DNA of 64,000 nt, taken from NCBI RefSeq assembly GCF_030053395.1, contig NZ_JASGBH010000002.1, forward strand, positions 158,625-222,624. The letters are read 5' to 3'. How positions within the stretch are numbered: the stretch's first letter is position 1; every line of letters begins with the position of its first letter. This DNA comes from Limnohabitans lacus (lineage in GTDB: Bacteria > Pseudomonadota > Gammaproteobacteria > Burkholderiales > Burkholderiaceae_C). Under the pieces are notes generated by a model, which saw only the letters and a list, made by a program, of their open reading frames with translations, was not told the DNA's origin and made no database searches. This document shows positions 1 to 9,220 of this stretch, piece by piece. The translations under genes were made by a program, and so were the position numbers.

Positions 1-88
1 CGCCGGCGCGGATCATGGCTTCGAGCAGTGCGGGATCGCTGGAAGCGGGGCCGAGGGTGGCAACGATTTTGGTGGCATGACGGGGCAT
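1..88 (-). CDS. pyk: Pyruvate kinase, N-terminal fragment (runs off window)
   Basis: The first 29 codons of a minus-strand gene are inside the window. They begin at an ATG whose complement is at 86-88 and read MPRHATKIVATLGPASSD, the usual pyruvate kinase N-terminus with its TKIVATLGPAS motif. The enzyme converts phosphoenolpyruvate and ADP to pyruvate and ATP at the end of glycolysis, in the cytoplasm. A GGAG-like ribosome binding site lies just upstream, at about 93-97 on the minus strand. Phosphoglycerate kinase on the same strand nearby suggests a loose glycolytic neighbourhood, separated here by a divergent desaturase. The rest of the gene lies outside the window, so intactness cannot be judged. 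Confidence 0.9.
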   Translation of the reverse strand, partial: MPRHATKIVATLGPASSDPALLEAMIRAG

Positions 89-309
89 TCGGGGGTCTCC
101 TTGTAACTTGGTTTCAATTTTCCCATGGAATCGGTTACATGCCCGGTTCTTTCGGACACCCTCAGGATCCACAGCAACTGAAAACGCGCGCAATGAGTTC
201 GAAAACATTCACATTTCTCGGCATGACCCTTTGCGGTTTGATCCTTGTCAGTCACGGGAAAACCCCAAGCGACTAAACTCGGGGCAGCGAAATCCACCGA
301 CACAGCGTC
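89..309. promoter_or_regulatory. Divergent intergenic region between pyk and desaturase
   Basis: This 221-base gap separates two divergent genes and must hold both promoters. I see no clear operator, hairpin or RNA gene in it. Short open frames here do not resemble known proteins. Confidence 0.4.
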
Positions 310-1425
310 ATGACCGCAAGCCAAACTCCGAATCCGAACCAACCGATCCCTCTGGATCAACCCCTGCCACACCGCAAGATCATCCGCGAGTGGCTCATCC
401 CATTGGCCGAGCGCACCACCGTGCTGGCCTTTGTGCTGTTGATCGTGGACTATGCCCTGTTCTTTGCGCTGATCGCGGGCACCATCGCTTTTGATGCCGT
501 TTGGGCCAAACTGCTGAGCGGCCTGGCCGCCGGTTTCGTGATCGGTCGCCTGTTCATCATTGGCCACGACGCCTGCCACCAGAGCCTGACGCCGCACCGC
601 GAACTCAACAAGGTGCTGGGCCGCATCGCGTTCTTGCCCTCGCTCACGCCTTACAGCCTGTGGGACACCGGTCACAACGTGGTGCACCACGGCTACACCA
701 ACCTCAAGGGCGTGGACTTTGTCTGGACACCCCTGACAGCCGCCGAATTCGACGCCCTGAACCCCATGCAAAAACTGCTGGAGCGTGCCTACCGCAGCGG
801 TTGGGCCCCTGGTCTGTATTACATGATCGAGATCTGGTGGAAGCGCGAGTTCTTCCCCAACAAAACCCACATGCCCACACGCCGCCCGATCTTCTTCAAA
901 GACAGCATGCTGGTCAGCGTCTTTGCTGTGATCTGGATGGCGGTGATCGCTGGCGCCGCCGTGAGCACCGGTCAATCGGTCTGGTTGTCGCTGCTCTTGG
1001 GTTTTGCCGTGCCCTTCTTCTTTTGGAACAGCATGATCGGCTTTGTGGTCTATGTGCACCACACCCATGTCAAAGTGTCCTGGCACGACAACAAGGCCGC
1101 TTGGACCAAGGCCGCGCCCTTCGTGTCGACCACGGTGCACCTGACCTTTCCGTTCAACATTGGCGCCCTGATGCACCACATCATGGAGCACACCGCCCAC
1201 CACGTGGACATGAGCGTGCCCCTGTACCGCCTGAAAAAGGCCCAAGCCAAGCTCGAAGAAATGCTGCCCGGCCGCATCATCGTGCAGCCCTTCTCTTGGA
1301 AGTGGTACTTCGAGACCGCCAAAAACTGCAAGATGTACGACTTCACACGCGAATGCTGGACCGACTTCAAAGGCAATATGACCAGCCCGGTGCGCGGCAA
1401 CCTGCCACCGGCCGCGCAAGCCTGA
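310..1425 (+). CDS. Membrane fatty acid desaturase (omega-6 / Delta-12 type)
   Basis: This 371-residue integral membrane protein has the three histidine boxes of di-iron desaturases: HDACH near residue 80, HNVVHH near 119 and HHIMEHTAHH near 291. Hydrophobic segments lie at about 35-75 and 200-250. The family inserts a cis double bond into membrane fatty acyl chains using O2 and an electron donor. The sequence is most like the bacterial omega-6 (Delta-12) branch, from my recognition of the box spacing. The start at 310 is an ATG but has no strong Shine-Dalgarno. It lies alone between pyk and pgk, is transcribed opposite to both, and is followed by an intrinsic terminator. Substrate and regiospecificity are not provable from sequence. 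Confidence 0.85.
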   Translation: MTASQTPNPNQPIPLDQPLPHRKIIREWLIPLAERTTVLAFVLLIVDYALFFALIAGTIAFDAVWAKLLSGLAAGFVIGRLFIIGHDACHQSLTPHRELNKVLGRIAFLPSLTPYSLWDTGHNVVHHGYTNLKGVDFVWTPLTAAEFDALNPMQKLLERAYRSGWAPGLYYMIEIWWKREFFPNKTHMPTRRPIFFKDSMLVSVFAVIWMAVIAGAAVSTGQSVWLSLLLGFAVPFFFWNSMIGFVVYVHHTHVKVSWHDNKAAWTKAAPFVSTTVHLTFPFNIGALMHHIMEHTAHHVDMSVPLYRLKKAQAKLEEMLPGRIIVQPFSWKWYFETAKNCKMYDFTRECWTDFKGNMTSPVRGNLPPAAQA

Positions 1426-1447
1426 TCAGGGCTTGGACTCAGACAAC

Positions 1448-1474
1448 AAAAAACCCCGCAATGCGGGGTTTTTT
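1448..1474. terminator. Bidirectional intrinsic terminator
   Basis: CCCCGCA and TGCGGGG arms flank a one-base centre (in practice a CCCCG/CGGGG stem with a short loop). A-tract lies on the left and T-tract on the right. It serves the desaturase and can also serve the convergent pgk. Confidence 0.85.
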
Positions 1475-1494
1475 GTTGGGCGTATCGAAAGCCT

Positions 1495-1557
1495 GCGTCG
1501 GGGCTGAAGCCACCGATCTACAACATCCCGGCAGGTCGGAAGCTTCAGCTCCGACGC
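1495..1557. repeat. REP-like imperfect inverted repeat
   Basis: A 16-base arm at 1495-1510 (GCGTCGGGGCTGAAGC) pairs with 1542-1557 with one mismatch. The 31-base centre includes GTCGG and GATC elements. Its place between two convergent genes and its GTCGG...CCGAC core are typical of REP/BIME elements. No second copy was seen in this window, so the repeat class is inferred. Confidence 0.45.
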
Positions 1558-1561
1558 TCCA

Positions 1562-2755
1562 TCAAGCCGCAGCGCGTTTGGCCAAGATCTCGAAGGCCGG
1601 CAAGGTCTTGCCTTCCAGGATTTCCAAGAAAGCGCCGCCGCCGGTGGAGATGTAGCCAACCTGTTTTTCAATGCCGTATTTGGCGATCGCGGCCAAGGTG
1701 TCGCCGCCGCCGGCGATGCTGAAGGCGCTGGACTCGGCGATCGCCTGGGCAATGACTTTCGTGCCATTGGCGAACTGGTCAAACTCGAACACACCTACAG
1801 GCCCGTTCCAGACGATGGTGCCTGCGGCTTTGAGCTGCTCGGCCAGCTTGGCCGCGGTCTCGGGGCCAATGTCCAAGATCATGTCGTCGTCGGCCACCTC
1901 GGTGGCTTTTTTGACGGTGGCGGGTGCATCGGCGGCAAAGGCCTTGGCCGTGACCACATCGGTTGGGATCGGCACCTCGGCGCCACGGGCTTTCATGGCC
2001 TCGATCACGGCTTGGGCTTCGCCCACCAGATCGGCTTCGGCCAAGCTCTTGCCGATGTTCAGGCCCGCAGCCAGCATGAAAGTGTTGGCAATGCCGCCAC
2101 CCACGATGAGTTGGTCCACGTTTTGGGCCAAGCTCTTCAAAATGGTCAGTTTGGTGGACACCTTGGAGCCCGCCACGATGGCCGCCAGCGGGCGCTTCGG
2201 GTTGGCCAGGGCCTTGCTGATCGCATCGATCTCGGCCGCCAGCAAGGGGCCTGCGCAAGCGATGGGCGCGAACTGCGCGATGCCATACGTGGTGCCTTCG
2301 GCGCGGTGGGCTGTGCCAAAGGCGTCGTTCACATAGATGTCGCACAGCTGAGCCATCTTGCGGGCCAACTCTTCGTTGTTCTTTTTCTCGCCTTTGTTGA
2401 CGCGGCAGTTCTCCAGCAAGACCACTTGGCCGGGGGCCACGGTCACGCCGTCCACCCAGTTGGCAACCAAGGGCACTTCACGACCGAGCAGCTCGCCCAG
2501 GCGCTTGGCCACTGGGGCCAGGGAGTCTTCGGCTTTGAACTCGCCTTCGGTGGGGCGACCCAAGTGGCTGGTCACCATGACGGCGGCGCCTGCGGCCAAA
2601 GCCATCTGGATGCAGGGCACGCTGGCGCGCACACGGGTGTCTTCGGTGATGCTGCCGTCATCGGCTTGCGGCACGTTCAGGTCGGCGCGGATGAAAACAC
2701 GTTGGCCGGCGGCTTTGCCACTGGCGCACAAATCAGAAAAACGGATGACGTTCAT
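1562..2755 (-). CDS. pgk: Phosphoglycerate kinase
   Basis: This is a full-length 397-residue phosphoglycerate kinase. It transfers a phosphate between 1,3-bisphosphoglycerate and ADP, an ATP-generating glycolytic step in the cytoplasm. Visible signatures are [11 protein letters not shown] near residue 18, the substrate-binding [10 protein letters not shown] near 61, the AGSKVSTKL segment near 196 and the nucleotide-binding GGGDTLAA segment near 350. The length matches the family. It is preceded on the minus strand by azlD, with a 94-base gap that likely carries its promoter, and converges on the desaturase with a terminator and REP-like element between them. Confidence 0.97.
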   Translation of the reverse strand: MNVIRFSDLCASGKAAGQRVFIRADLNVPQADDGSITEDTRVRASVPCIQMALAAGAAVMVTSHLGRPTEGEFKAEDSLAPVAKRLGELLGREVPLVANWVDGVTVAPGQVVLLENCRVNKGEKKNNEELARKMAQLCDIYVNDAFGTAHRAEGTTYGIAQFAPIACAGPLLAAEIDAISKALANPKRPLAAIVAGSKVSTKLTILKSLAQNVDQLIVGGGIANTFMLAAGLNIGKSLAEADLVGEAQAVIEAMKARGAEVPIPTDVVTAKAFAADAPATVKKATEVADDDMILDIGPETAAKLAEQLKAAGTIVWNGPVGVFEFDQFANGTKVIAQAIAESSAFSIAGGGDTLAAIAKYGIEKQVGYISTGGGAFLEILEGKTLPAFEILAKRAAA

Positions 2756-2849
2756 GGGGGTCCTGTATCGGGAAAACTGTTCTCATTTTAAAAGGCGCAT
2801 CTGACGCGGCCTGACAAATGGCCGGTAACGTCACCGGAACAATTCAGAT

Positions 2850-3185
2850 TTACCAGCCCAGGCCCAAGTGCAAGGGCAGGTACACGGCCATGCCGGCCAA
2901 GATGGTCAGCAGCACGTCGCGACGCCAAAAGTAAATGCCAGCGCCCATGAAGGCGGCAAACAGGCGGGCGTCTTGCCAGGTGCTGATGAGGGTGCCTTGC
3001 ACAGTGATGATTTCGGGCACCACCACCGCCGACAGTGCGGCAATCGGCGCGTATTGCAAGCCGCGTTGCGCCCAGTGGGGCAGCTGCCAGTTTTTGCTCG
3101 AGATGAAAAAGAAGCTGCGCGTGAGCACCGTCACCAGCGCCAAGCCCACGATGACGGCCAAAGTCCACAGGTCCGTGCCGCTCAT
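2850..3185 (-). CDS. azlD: AzlD family branched-chain amino acid exporter subunit
   Basis: This 111-residue, very hydrophobic protein has about four membrane segments and the family TRxxFF-like motif (LTRSFFF at 21-27). It belongs to the AzlD family, the small partner of AzlC in branched-chain amino acid and related export. The start chosen is the ATG at 3185 (MSGTDLW), which overlaps the azlC stop in an ATGA arrangement, so translation is probably coupled. A longer reading to 3464 in this frame is only the shadow of azlC. It is the last gene of the eptA-def-fmt-azlC-azlD run. Confidence 0.88.
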   Translation of the reverse strand: MSGTDLWTLAVIVGLALVTVLTRSFFFISSKNWQLPHWAQRGLQYAPIAALSAVVVPEIITVQGTLISTWQDARLFAAFMGAGIYFWRRDVLLTILAGMAVYLPLHLGLGW

Positions 3186-3913
3186 GCCGCGGCTCCGGGG
3201 GCAGGGCGGAGTTTTTCCACCGTCAGGCACAAGATCACCGCCACGGCGATCGCCACCACGATGTTGAGCTTGAGCGGCAGGCTGTAGGCCACCACCGCCG
3301 CAGCGCCAGCGACCGCTGAAGACAGCATGCGCATGCGCGAGCTGGCCAGCGAGCACTGGATGCCCAGCAGGCACAAAATGCCGGCAAAGCCCAAACCCCA
3401 GCTGGGCGGAATCAGGTTGGCCAGCGCGATGCCCGCAAAACTGGCCACGATCCACGACAGCCAATTCAAAAAGTCATTGCCCGCCAAATACGCCTCTTGC
3501 TCCAGCCGCCCCTCGGCGGTCTCGGCCGGGTGGGCGTATTTGCGGGCGAACAGCACGTAGCTGATGTCGGCGGTCAGGTAGCCGTGCAGCATGCGCTGCC
3601 AGCGCGGCAAATGGATCAAAAAAGCCCGCAAGTGCAGGCTGAACACCACAAAGCGCAAATTCACACAAAAGCCGGTGGCCAAGATCACCCAAGCGGGCGC
3701 ACCCGCCACGATGAGCGGAATGGCCGCCAACTGAGAGCTGCCGGCGAACACCAGCAGCGTCATGGCGCTGGCCTCGAACACGCTCATGCCCGACTTGACC
3801 ATGGCCACACCGGTCATGAGGCCCCAAGCTGCAATACCAGGCGACTGGGGCGACACCTCGCGCATGCCCACCACAAAAGCAGGGTGACGGTACAGGCGGG
3901 AGAGGAAAAACAT
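3182..3913 (-). CDS. azlC: AzlC family branched-chain amino acid permease
   Basis: This 243-residue membrane protein has six or seven hydrophobic segments. It matches the AzlC family, which with AzlD forms an efflux permease for branched-chain amino acids and analogues. Family-like features are the GLMTGVAMVKSGMS and FAGSSQLAAI segments near 30-60 and the CVNLRFVVFSLHLR segment near 84. The start at 3913 (MFFLSRLY) overlaps the fmt stop codon, so it is probably translationally coupled to fmt. An in-frame extension to 4117 lies wholly within fmt and is not supported. Substrate range is inferred from the family. Confidence 0.88.
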   Translation of the reverse strand: MFFLSRLYRHPAFVVGMREVSPQSPGIAAWGLMTGVAMVKSGMSVFEASAMTLLVFAGSSQLAAIPLIVAGAPAWVILATGFCVNLRFVVFSLHLRAFLIHLPRWQRMLHGYLTADISYVLFARKYAHPAETAEGRLEQEAYLAGNDFLNWLSWIVASFAGIALANLIPPSWGLGFAGILCLLGIQCSLASSRMRMLSSAVAGAAAVVAYSLPLKLNIVVAIAVAVILCLTVEKLRPAPGAAA

Positions 3914-4878
3914 CAGGCGGCCACCAAGCGTTGGCCCACTTGCAGGGGGCAACCGCGCAAAAAGTCGGCCGCGCCCAAGCGCTTGCCACCAGGGCGCTGC
4001 AGTTGCGTGAGGCACAGCTGGCCCTGGCCACAGGCCACGCGCACGCCACTGGCGTCCGCCTGCACCACGGTGCCGGGCTCGGCGGGGCTGGCCAATGGCT
4101 CGGCCAGCGCTTGCCAAATCTTGAGGGTTTCGCTGCCGTTGGTGGTGGTCAAGGGCACGGTCATGCCGGGGAAGGGGTCAAACGCCCGGATGCGGCAAGC
4201 CAGCACCTCGGCGCTCAAGGCCCAGTCGAGTGCGGCTTCGGCTTTGTCGATCTTGTGCGCATAGTTCACGCCTTCGCTCGGCTGGGGCTGACGCTTGAGC
4301 TGGTCGATGTCGGCCAGCGCCTGCATGATGGCCTCGCCGCCCAAAGCGGCCAGCCGGTCGTGCAGCACGGCGGTGGTGTCGGTGGGCAAGATGGCCTCCG
4401 TGCGCACCAGCAGTATGTCGCCGGTGTCCAGGCCCGCGTCCATTTGCATGATGGTGATGCCGGTTTGCCTGTCCCCCGCCTCGATGGCACGGTGAATGGG
4501 CGCTGCACCGCGCCAGCGGGGCAAAAGCGAAGCATGGATGTTGAGGCACCCGCGGGGCGGCAAATCCAGCGTCCACTGCGGCAAGATCAAGCCATAGGCG
4601 GCCACGATCATGGCGTCGGCCTTCGCCTCCAGCAGCGTCTGGCGGGCAGCGGCCGCGTCTTCGGGGTATTTGCCGTCCAGGCGCAGGCTGCGCGGCTGGG
4701 CCACGGGCACAGCATGGTCCAAGGCCCATTGCTTGACGGGCGAGGGTTGCAGCTTCATGCCGCGACCGGCAGGCCGGTCGGGCTGGGTCAGCACCAGCAC
4801 AATTTCATGGCCTGCCGCGTGCAGGGCGGCCATGGCCACCTGGGCAAATTCGGGCGTGCCCGCAAAAATCAAACGCAT
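3913..4878 (-). CDS. fmt: Methionyl-tRNA formyltransferase
   Basis: This 321-residue enzyme formylates the methionine on initiator tRNA with 10-formyl-tetrahydrofolate, allowing bacterial translation initiation. It opens with [16 protein letters not shown], the family N-terminus. The formyl-folate site is visible as [21 protein letters not shown] at about residues 111-131, and the catalytic N/H/D pattern is in place (the HASLLP stretch and the later [11 protein letters not shown]). The C-terminal OB-like domain follows from about 205. It lies 6 bases after def, the classic def-fmt pair, and overlaps azlC. Confidence 0.97.
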   Translation of the reverse strand: MRLIFAGTPEFAQVAMAALHAAGHEIVLVLTQPDRPAGRGMKLQPSPVKQWALDHAVPVAQPRSLRLDGKYPEDAAAARQTLLEAKADAMIVAAYGLILPQWTLDLPPRGCLNIHASLLPRWRGAAPIHRAIEAGDRQTGITIMQMDAGLDTGDILLVRTEAILPTDTTAVLHDRLAALGGEAIMQALADIDQLKRQPQPSEGVNYAHKIDKAEAALDWALSAEVLACRIRAFDPFPGMTVPLTTTNGSETLKIWQALAEPLASPAEPGTVVQADASGVRVACGQGQLCLTQLQRPGGKRLGAADFLRGCPLQVGQRLVAA

Positions 4879-4884
4879 AGCAGA

Positions 4885-5391
4885 TCAGCGCTCGGCTTTC
4901 TGAGCCTTGATCATCTTGGTCTTGATACGGCCTTGCTTGAGGGGCGAGAGGTACTCCACAAACACCTTGCCCTTGAGGTGGTCCATCTCGTGTTGGATGC
5001 AAATGGCCAAAAGGCCATCGGCTTCGATGTTTTGCGTTTGACCTTGGCGGTCCAAGGCCGTGACCTTGACCGCAGTGGCGCGCTCCACGCCGTCGTAAAT
5101 GCCAGGCACCGACAGGCAACCTTCATCGCCCTTGACACGCTCGTCGCTCATCCAGGTGATTTCGGGGTTGATCAAGACCAGCGGCTTGTTGCGCTCTTCC
5201 GAGGCGTCGATCACCACCAAGCGTTGGTGCACATCGATTTGCGTGGCGGCCAGACCGATGCCATTGGCGTCGTACATGGTCTCCAGCATGTCGTCGATCA
5301 AGGCACTCAAGCGCTCATCGAAGGCGGCGACGGGTTGGGCCACCTTGTGCAGGCGGGGGTCGGGATAGCAAAGAATAGGAAGCAGGGCCAT
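4885..5391 (-). CDS. def: Peptide deformylase
   Basis: This 168-residue metalloenzyme removes the formyl group from new polypeptides. All three motifs are visible: motif 1 GIGLAATQ near residue 45, motif 2 EGCLSVPG near 90 with the metal-binding Cys, and motif 3 QHEMDHL near 133 with two metal-binding His and the catalytic Glu. The start [14 protein letters not shown] is standard for proteobacterial Def. It is directly upstream of fmt, and together they complete the formyl-methionine cycle. Length is normal. Confidence 0.97.
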   Translation of the reverse strand: MALLPILCYPDPRLHKVAQPVAAFDERLSALIDDMLETMYDANGIGLAATQIDVHQRLVVIDASEERNKPLVLINPEITWMSDERVKGDEGCLSVPGIYDGVERATAVKVTALDRQGQTQNIEADGLLAICIQHEMDHLKGKVFVEYLSPLKQGRIKTKMIKAQKAER

Positions 5392-5456
5392 GGGTCGTGT
5401 GGGGCAAAGGTCAAAACCGATGCCCTATTGTCCCTAATTTCGGATGGACTTGCCGC

Positions 5457-7109
5457 TCAACGGCCAGCCGCGCACGCTCCGAAGATGTTCAGCTCAGGCT
5501 TGGCCAAGGCCGTGCCCACCTGATTGAGGTCCAGCATGGAGTGAAACAGGTTGTCGTGCGACCACGATTTGCCCGCCTGGGCCTGCAGGCAGTCCATGCG
5601 CCAGCCGCGCTGCTGCTGCATGGGTTTGGACAGCCAGGCCAACATGGGCACATGCTTTTGCTCCACAGGCGCCATGCGGTAGGGCATGCCGTGCAGGTAC
5701 AGGCCTTTTTCACCCAGCGATTCGCCGTGGTCCGACAGGTACATCAAGGCCGTGGGCCGCGACTGGGCCTGCAACCACTGGATGGTTTTGGAGATGAAAT
5801 GGTCTGCGTACAGCACCGAGTTGTCGTAGCCATTGACGATTTGCTCTACCGGGCAGTTTTGCAAAGCACTGGTTTTGCATTCGGGCTTGAACTGTTTGAT
5901 GGCCTCTGGCGAGCGCTTGTAATAGGCAGGGCCATGGCTGCCCATCTGGTGCAAGACCACCACCGTGCCCTTGGCACGTTTGGCCGGGTCCAGCAAGCTC
6001 AGCTGCTTGGGCAACTCTTGCAACATGATTTCGTCAAAGCACTCACCGTCTTGGCAATACGCGGGCACTTTCAGGGCCTGGGTTTCGTGTTGCGCCACCC
6101 GGTTGCACACGCCTTTGCAGCCCGATTGGTTGTCGATCCACAGCACCGCCAGGCCCGCGCGTTGCAGCACGTCGAGCAAGCCTTCGTAGGGCTGGTCACT
6201 GCTTTCATAGCCCGCCTTGCCCAGGTGCGAGAACATGCAGGGCAGCGAGGTCTGTGTGCTGGTGCCGCAAGAGCTGACGTCCGAGAAATACACCAGATCC
6301 CCCTGCGCCTTGAGCTTATTCAGCTCGGGGGTGGTCTGCCGCGCATAACCCGACAAACCAAAGTTGGCCGCTCGCACCGTCTCACCCACCACCAGCACCA
6401 CCAGGGGGGCCTCTTTTTCAGAAGCGGGCACAGCCAGCAGTTTGGCGTCTTCGCCAATGGGCAACAAAGGCTTGGCCGCTTGCGAAGCCTGGCCCACCGA
6501 CAAACGGACCACCGCGTACACGCTGTTGAAAGGGTTGGCCATGTAGCGCAAGGTGATGTGGTTGCGCATGAGCGAAGCCAAATCTTGGAAAGACGCCCAG
6601 ACGAACATGAACATCAACGCCCAAGCCAGCACAAACAGGCCCAGCTGGCGCAGCAGCAAAGGCTTGAGCCTGACCGCCCGCACGGGCTGACGCCACCACC
6701 ACAGACCCGGCAAGACCACGCCCAAAAGCAAAGCGCCCAACATGCGCCAAGACAGCAAGTCACGCACTTCGCGCGCATCGGTGTGCACGACGTTGGCGAT
6801 CATGCTCGCGTCGATCACCACGTTGTAGGTCAGCATGAAATAACTGCTGGAGGTCACCACCGCCATGAACACGATGCCAGCCGGCTTGAGCCACTTGGGC
6901 CACACGAAAAACAGCAGCAGCCAGCTCACCATGCTCAGCAAGATCAGCATCAAGCTGCCCAGCGTGGTCAGCGCCTTGAAGCCTTGTGTTTCGGGCAGTT
7001 GCCAGACCGTGAGCCACAAAGGCAAATTGCCCGCCGTGGTCAGCCAGACGGCCAGGACCAACAACAAAGTGGTGGGATGCCAAGGCTGTTTGTAGATGAG
7101 GCTTTTCAT
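5457..7109 (-). CDS. eptA: Phosphoethanolamine transferase, EptA-like
   Basis: This 550-residue inner-membrane enzyme has five hydrophobic segments in residues 10-180 and a periplasmic alkaline-phosphatase-fold domain. The EptA/PmrC signatures are present: VVGETVRAANFGLSGY near 241 (Glu243), CGTSTQTSLPCMF near 281 with the probable nucleophile Thr285, and SDHGESLGE near 459 (Asp460, His461). The family adds phosphoethanolamine to lipid A and can raise resistance to cationic peptides. The start is the ATG at 7109 (MKSLIYKQPW); an extension to 7226 lacks support. It is divergent from a PAP2 phosphatase, suggesting joint envelope-lipid modification. The acceptor (lipid A or another glycolipid) is inferred. 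Confidence 0.85.
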   Translation of the reverse strand: MKSLIYKQPWHPTTLLLVLAVWLTTAGNLPLWLTVWQLPETQGFKALTTLGSLMLILLSMVSWLLLFFVWPKWLKPAGIVFMAVVTSSSYFMLTYNVVIDASMIANVVHTDAREVRDLLSWRMLGALLLGVVLPGLWWWRQPVRAVRLKPLLLRQLGLFVLAWALMFMFVWASFQDLASLMRNHITLRYMANPFNSVYAVVRLSVGQASQAAKPLLPIGEDAKLLAVPASEKEAPLVVLVVGETVRAANFGLSGYARQTTPELNKLKAQGDLVYFSDVSSCGTSTQTSLPCMFSHLGKAGYESSDQPYEGLLDVLQRAGLAVLWIDNQSGCKGVCNRVAQHETQALKVPAYCQDGECFDEIMLQELPKQLSLLDPAKRAKGTVVVLHQMGSHGPAYYKRSPEAIKQFKPECKTSALQNCPVEQIVNGYDNSVLYADHFISKTIQWLQAQSRPTALMYLSDHGESLGEKGLYLHGMPYRMAPVEQKHVPMLAWLSKPMQQQRGWRMDCLQAQAGKSWSHDNLFHSMLDLNQVGTALAKPELNIFGACAAGR

Positions 7110-7224
7110 GAGGCGCTTTGATGATGAAGGCGGGGCTGATTTTAGTCGGCCAAGGTGTCTGCGCCGTGAAGGCTCTGAGGGCATGACCGTGGTGTAATCC
7201 TGCCATTCTTTGGACCCAGCCCCC

Positions 7225-7938
7225 ATGCAGATGCCCCTGACACGCGAACACAGCCCCCTGAGAGACCTGACGCTCTACAGCGTGGTGGCTTTGCTGTGCG
7301 TGCTGGCCTGGGACTACTCGGGGCTGGACTACCCCGTCATGCAAGCGCTGGGCAATGCGCAGGGCTTTGCGCTCAAAACCAACTGGTGGCTCGAAGAGAT
7401 CTTGCACACCAAAGCCCGCCAGTTGTCGGGCGTGGTGCTGGCCGTGCTGGTGCTCATGGTCTGGTGGCCGCGTGGCTGGTTTCGCGCCCTCAGCCGCCTG
7501 CAGCGCATCGAGATCGTCATGGGCGTTTTCTGGGGGCTCTTGTGCATCAGCAGCCTCAAGCGCATCAGCCTGACCAGCTGCCCCTGGGACTTGCAAGACT
7601 TTGGCGGCGCGGCCGTCTATGTCTCCCACTGGCGTTGGGGTGTGGCCGATGGCGGCGGCGGCCACTGCTTTCCGGGTGGGCATGCCTCGTCGGCCCTGGC
7701 CTACTTGGCGCTGTGCCTGCCTTGGCTGAGCAACGCCACCACCGAGGCCCGCCGCCGTGGCCGACTGCTCTTGGCCTCGGTGCTGGTGCTGGGCTTCATA
7801 CTGGGCATGACCCAGACAGTGCGCGGCGCGCACTACCCCAGCCACACCCTGTGGACAGGTCTGATTTGCTGGGTGGTGGCCTTGCTCAACCACTGGGCAT
7901 TTGACGGGCTCGCGCACCGGATTCGAGCCCGCAGCTGA
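7225..7938 (+). CDS. PAP2 family membrane lipid phosphatase
   Basis: This protein of about 237 residues has five to six membrane segments and the three PAP2 phosphatase motifs: KRISLTSCPW (motif 1), FPGGHASS (motif 2) and RGAHYPSHTLW (motif 3, with the catalytic His). Such enzymes hydrolyse lipid phosphates or pyrophosphates on the periplasmic face. The GGHCFPGGHASS form resembles proteins near lipid A or undecaprenyl phosphate metabolism. The ATG at 7225 (or 7231) is preferred over the TTG at 7210. About 115 bases separate it from the divergent eptA, so they may share a control region. An LpxE/LpxT-like role acting before EptA is plausible but unproven. Confidence 0.8.
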   Translation: MQMPLTREHSPLRDLTLYSVVALLCVLAWDYSGLDYPVMQALGNAQGFALKTNWWLEEILHTKARQLSGVVLAVLVLMVWWPRGWFRALSRLQRIEIVMGVFWGLLCISSLKRISLTSCPWDLQDFGGAAVYVSHWRWGVADGGGGHCFPGGHASSALAYLALCLPWLSNATTEARRRGRLLLASVLVLGFILGMTQTVRGAHYPSHTLWTGLICWVVALLNHWAFDGLAHRIRARS

Positions 7939-8020
7939 AGCGCCGGGCGCTTGACGCCCTCAGCTTGCGCCCACCACAATGCCCCACAGACAGCCTGCAA
8001 GGCTGCACAGGGAGACAAGC

Positions 8021-9169
8021 ATGGTGGACACCCCCGAAGAACTCGGCGCGTGGTTGCGACTGTCGCTCACCAGCGGCATCGGCAACGAAGGCGCACGCAA
8101 ACTGCTGGCCGCCTTTGGCCAACCCGAGCAGGTTTTTGCACAAAGCGAATCGACCTTGCGGCAAGTGGTCTCGGCCACGCAGGCCCGGCACCTGGCCAGC
8201 CTGCCAGACGGCTGGGCTGAACTCACCCAAGAGACCTGGGACTGGCTGCAAAACCCACCCTCTGCCGACACCGCTTGCGCGCTGGTCACGCTGGGCGATG
8301 GCGACTACCCGGCGCCCTTGCTGCTCATCCCCGACCCACCTTTGATGCTGTATGCGCTGGGGCAAACCGCAGCGCTGCAAAACCTGAAGGCCGAGCAATC
8401 GCTGGCCATGGTGGGCAGCCGCAACCCCACCCCCCAAGGCCAGGCCAATGCGCGTGAATTTGCCCGCGCCTTGGCCAGCAGCGGTTTGACCATCGTCTCA
8501 GGCATGGCGCTGGGCATCGACGGCGCAGCGCACGATGGCGCACTGCTGGGCGCTGGTGTCCAGGCTCTGGCCACCATCGCCGTGGTCGGCACGGGCCTGG
8601 ACCGGGTCTACCCGCGCCAGCACCGCGAGCTGGCGCACCGCATCGCCCAGCGCGGCCTGATCCTGAGCGAATACCACCTGGGCACACCGCCGCTCAACGC
8701 CAACTTCCCCAAGCGCAACCGTTTGATTTCTGGCTTGTCGCAAGCCACCTTGGTGGTGGAAGCCGCGCTGCAATCGGGCTCATTGATCACCGCCAAACAG
8801 GCCCTTGAACAAGGGCGCGACGTACTGGCCATTCCCGGCTCCATCCACTCGGCACAAGCCAAAGGCTGCCACGCCCTGATCAAGCAAGGCGCCAAGCTGG
8901 TGGAGTCGGCGCAAGACGTACTCGAAGAGCTGCGCCTGCCCGACCCGTTTGCGCAAGTGCCGCTGGCGCTGGATGTCGCCAGCACCGGGGTGGACAGCGA
9001 GGATGAATTGCTGCCACTGATGGGCCACGACCCGGTCGGGCTCGACGCCCTGCAAGCGCGCTGCGGCTGGCCCACGGCCCGATTGCAAGCGCAGTTGTTG
9101 GAGCTGGAATTGATGGGCCAAGTGGGGCGCTTGCCCGGCGGGCTGTTTCAGCGCATCGGCTCGGCCTAG
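8021..9169 (+). CDS. dprA: DNA processing protein DprA
   Basis: This 382-residue protein loads RecA onto incoming single-stranded DNA during natural transformation. The Rossmann-like DprA core is clear: MVGSRNPTPQGQ near residue 131, SGMALGIDGAAHDGAL near 161, VVGTGLDRVYPRQH near 188, FPKRNRLISGLS near 229 and EQGRDVLAIPGSIHS near 266. A C-terminal winged-helix-like segment follows from about 325. I chose the ATG at 8021 because GGGAGA lies just upstream; an ATG at 7979 would add 14 residues. In relatives dprA often adjoins def-fmt. Here it is separated from def by eptA and the PAP2 gene. Confidence 0.95.
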   Translation: MVDTPEELGAWLRLSLTSGIGNEGARKLLAAFGQPEQVFAQSESTLRQVVSATQARHLASLPDGWAELTQETWDWLQNPPSADTACALVTLGDGDYPAPLLLIPDPPLMLYALGQTAALQNLKAEQSLAMVGSRNPTPQGQANAREFARALASSGLTIVSGMALGIDGAAHDGALLGAGVQALATIAVVGTGLDRVYPRQHRELAHRIAQRGLILSEYHLGTPPLNANFPKRNRLISGLSQATLVVEAALQSGSLITAKQALEQGRDVLAIPGSIHSAQAKGCHALIKQGAKLVESAQDVLEELRLPDPFAQVPLALDVASTGVDSEDELLPLMGHDPVGLDALQARCGWPTARLQAQLLELELMGQVGRLPGGLFQRIGSA

Positions 9170-9181
9170 CACCGACCTGCA

Positions 9182-9201
9182 GGGGCACCCGAAGGTGCCC
9201 T
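9182..9201. terminator. Hairpin between convergent dprA and secF
   Basis: GGGCACC and GGTGCCC arms enclose a CGAA tetraloop. There is only a weak T-run on either side, so it may end transcription imperfectly or act as an RNA-stability hairpin. Confidence 0.5.
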
Positions 9202-9220
9202 TGCGGAGAGTGACGAAGTC

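Noticed and set aside
3914..4117. Extended start for AzlC inside fmt
   Set aside because: The extra residues are a frame-shifted reading of fmt; the overlap start at 3913 matches the family length.
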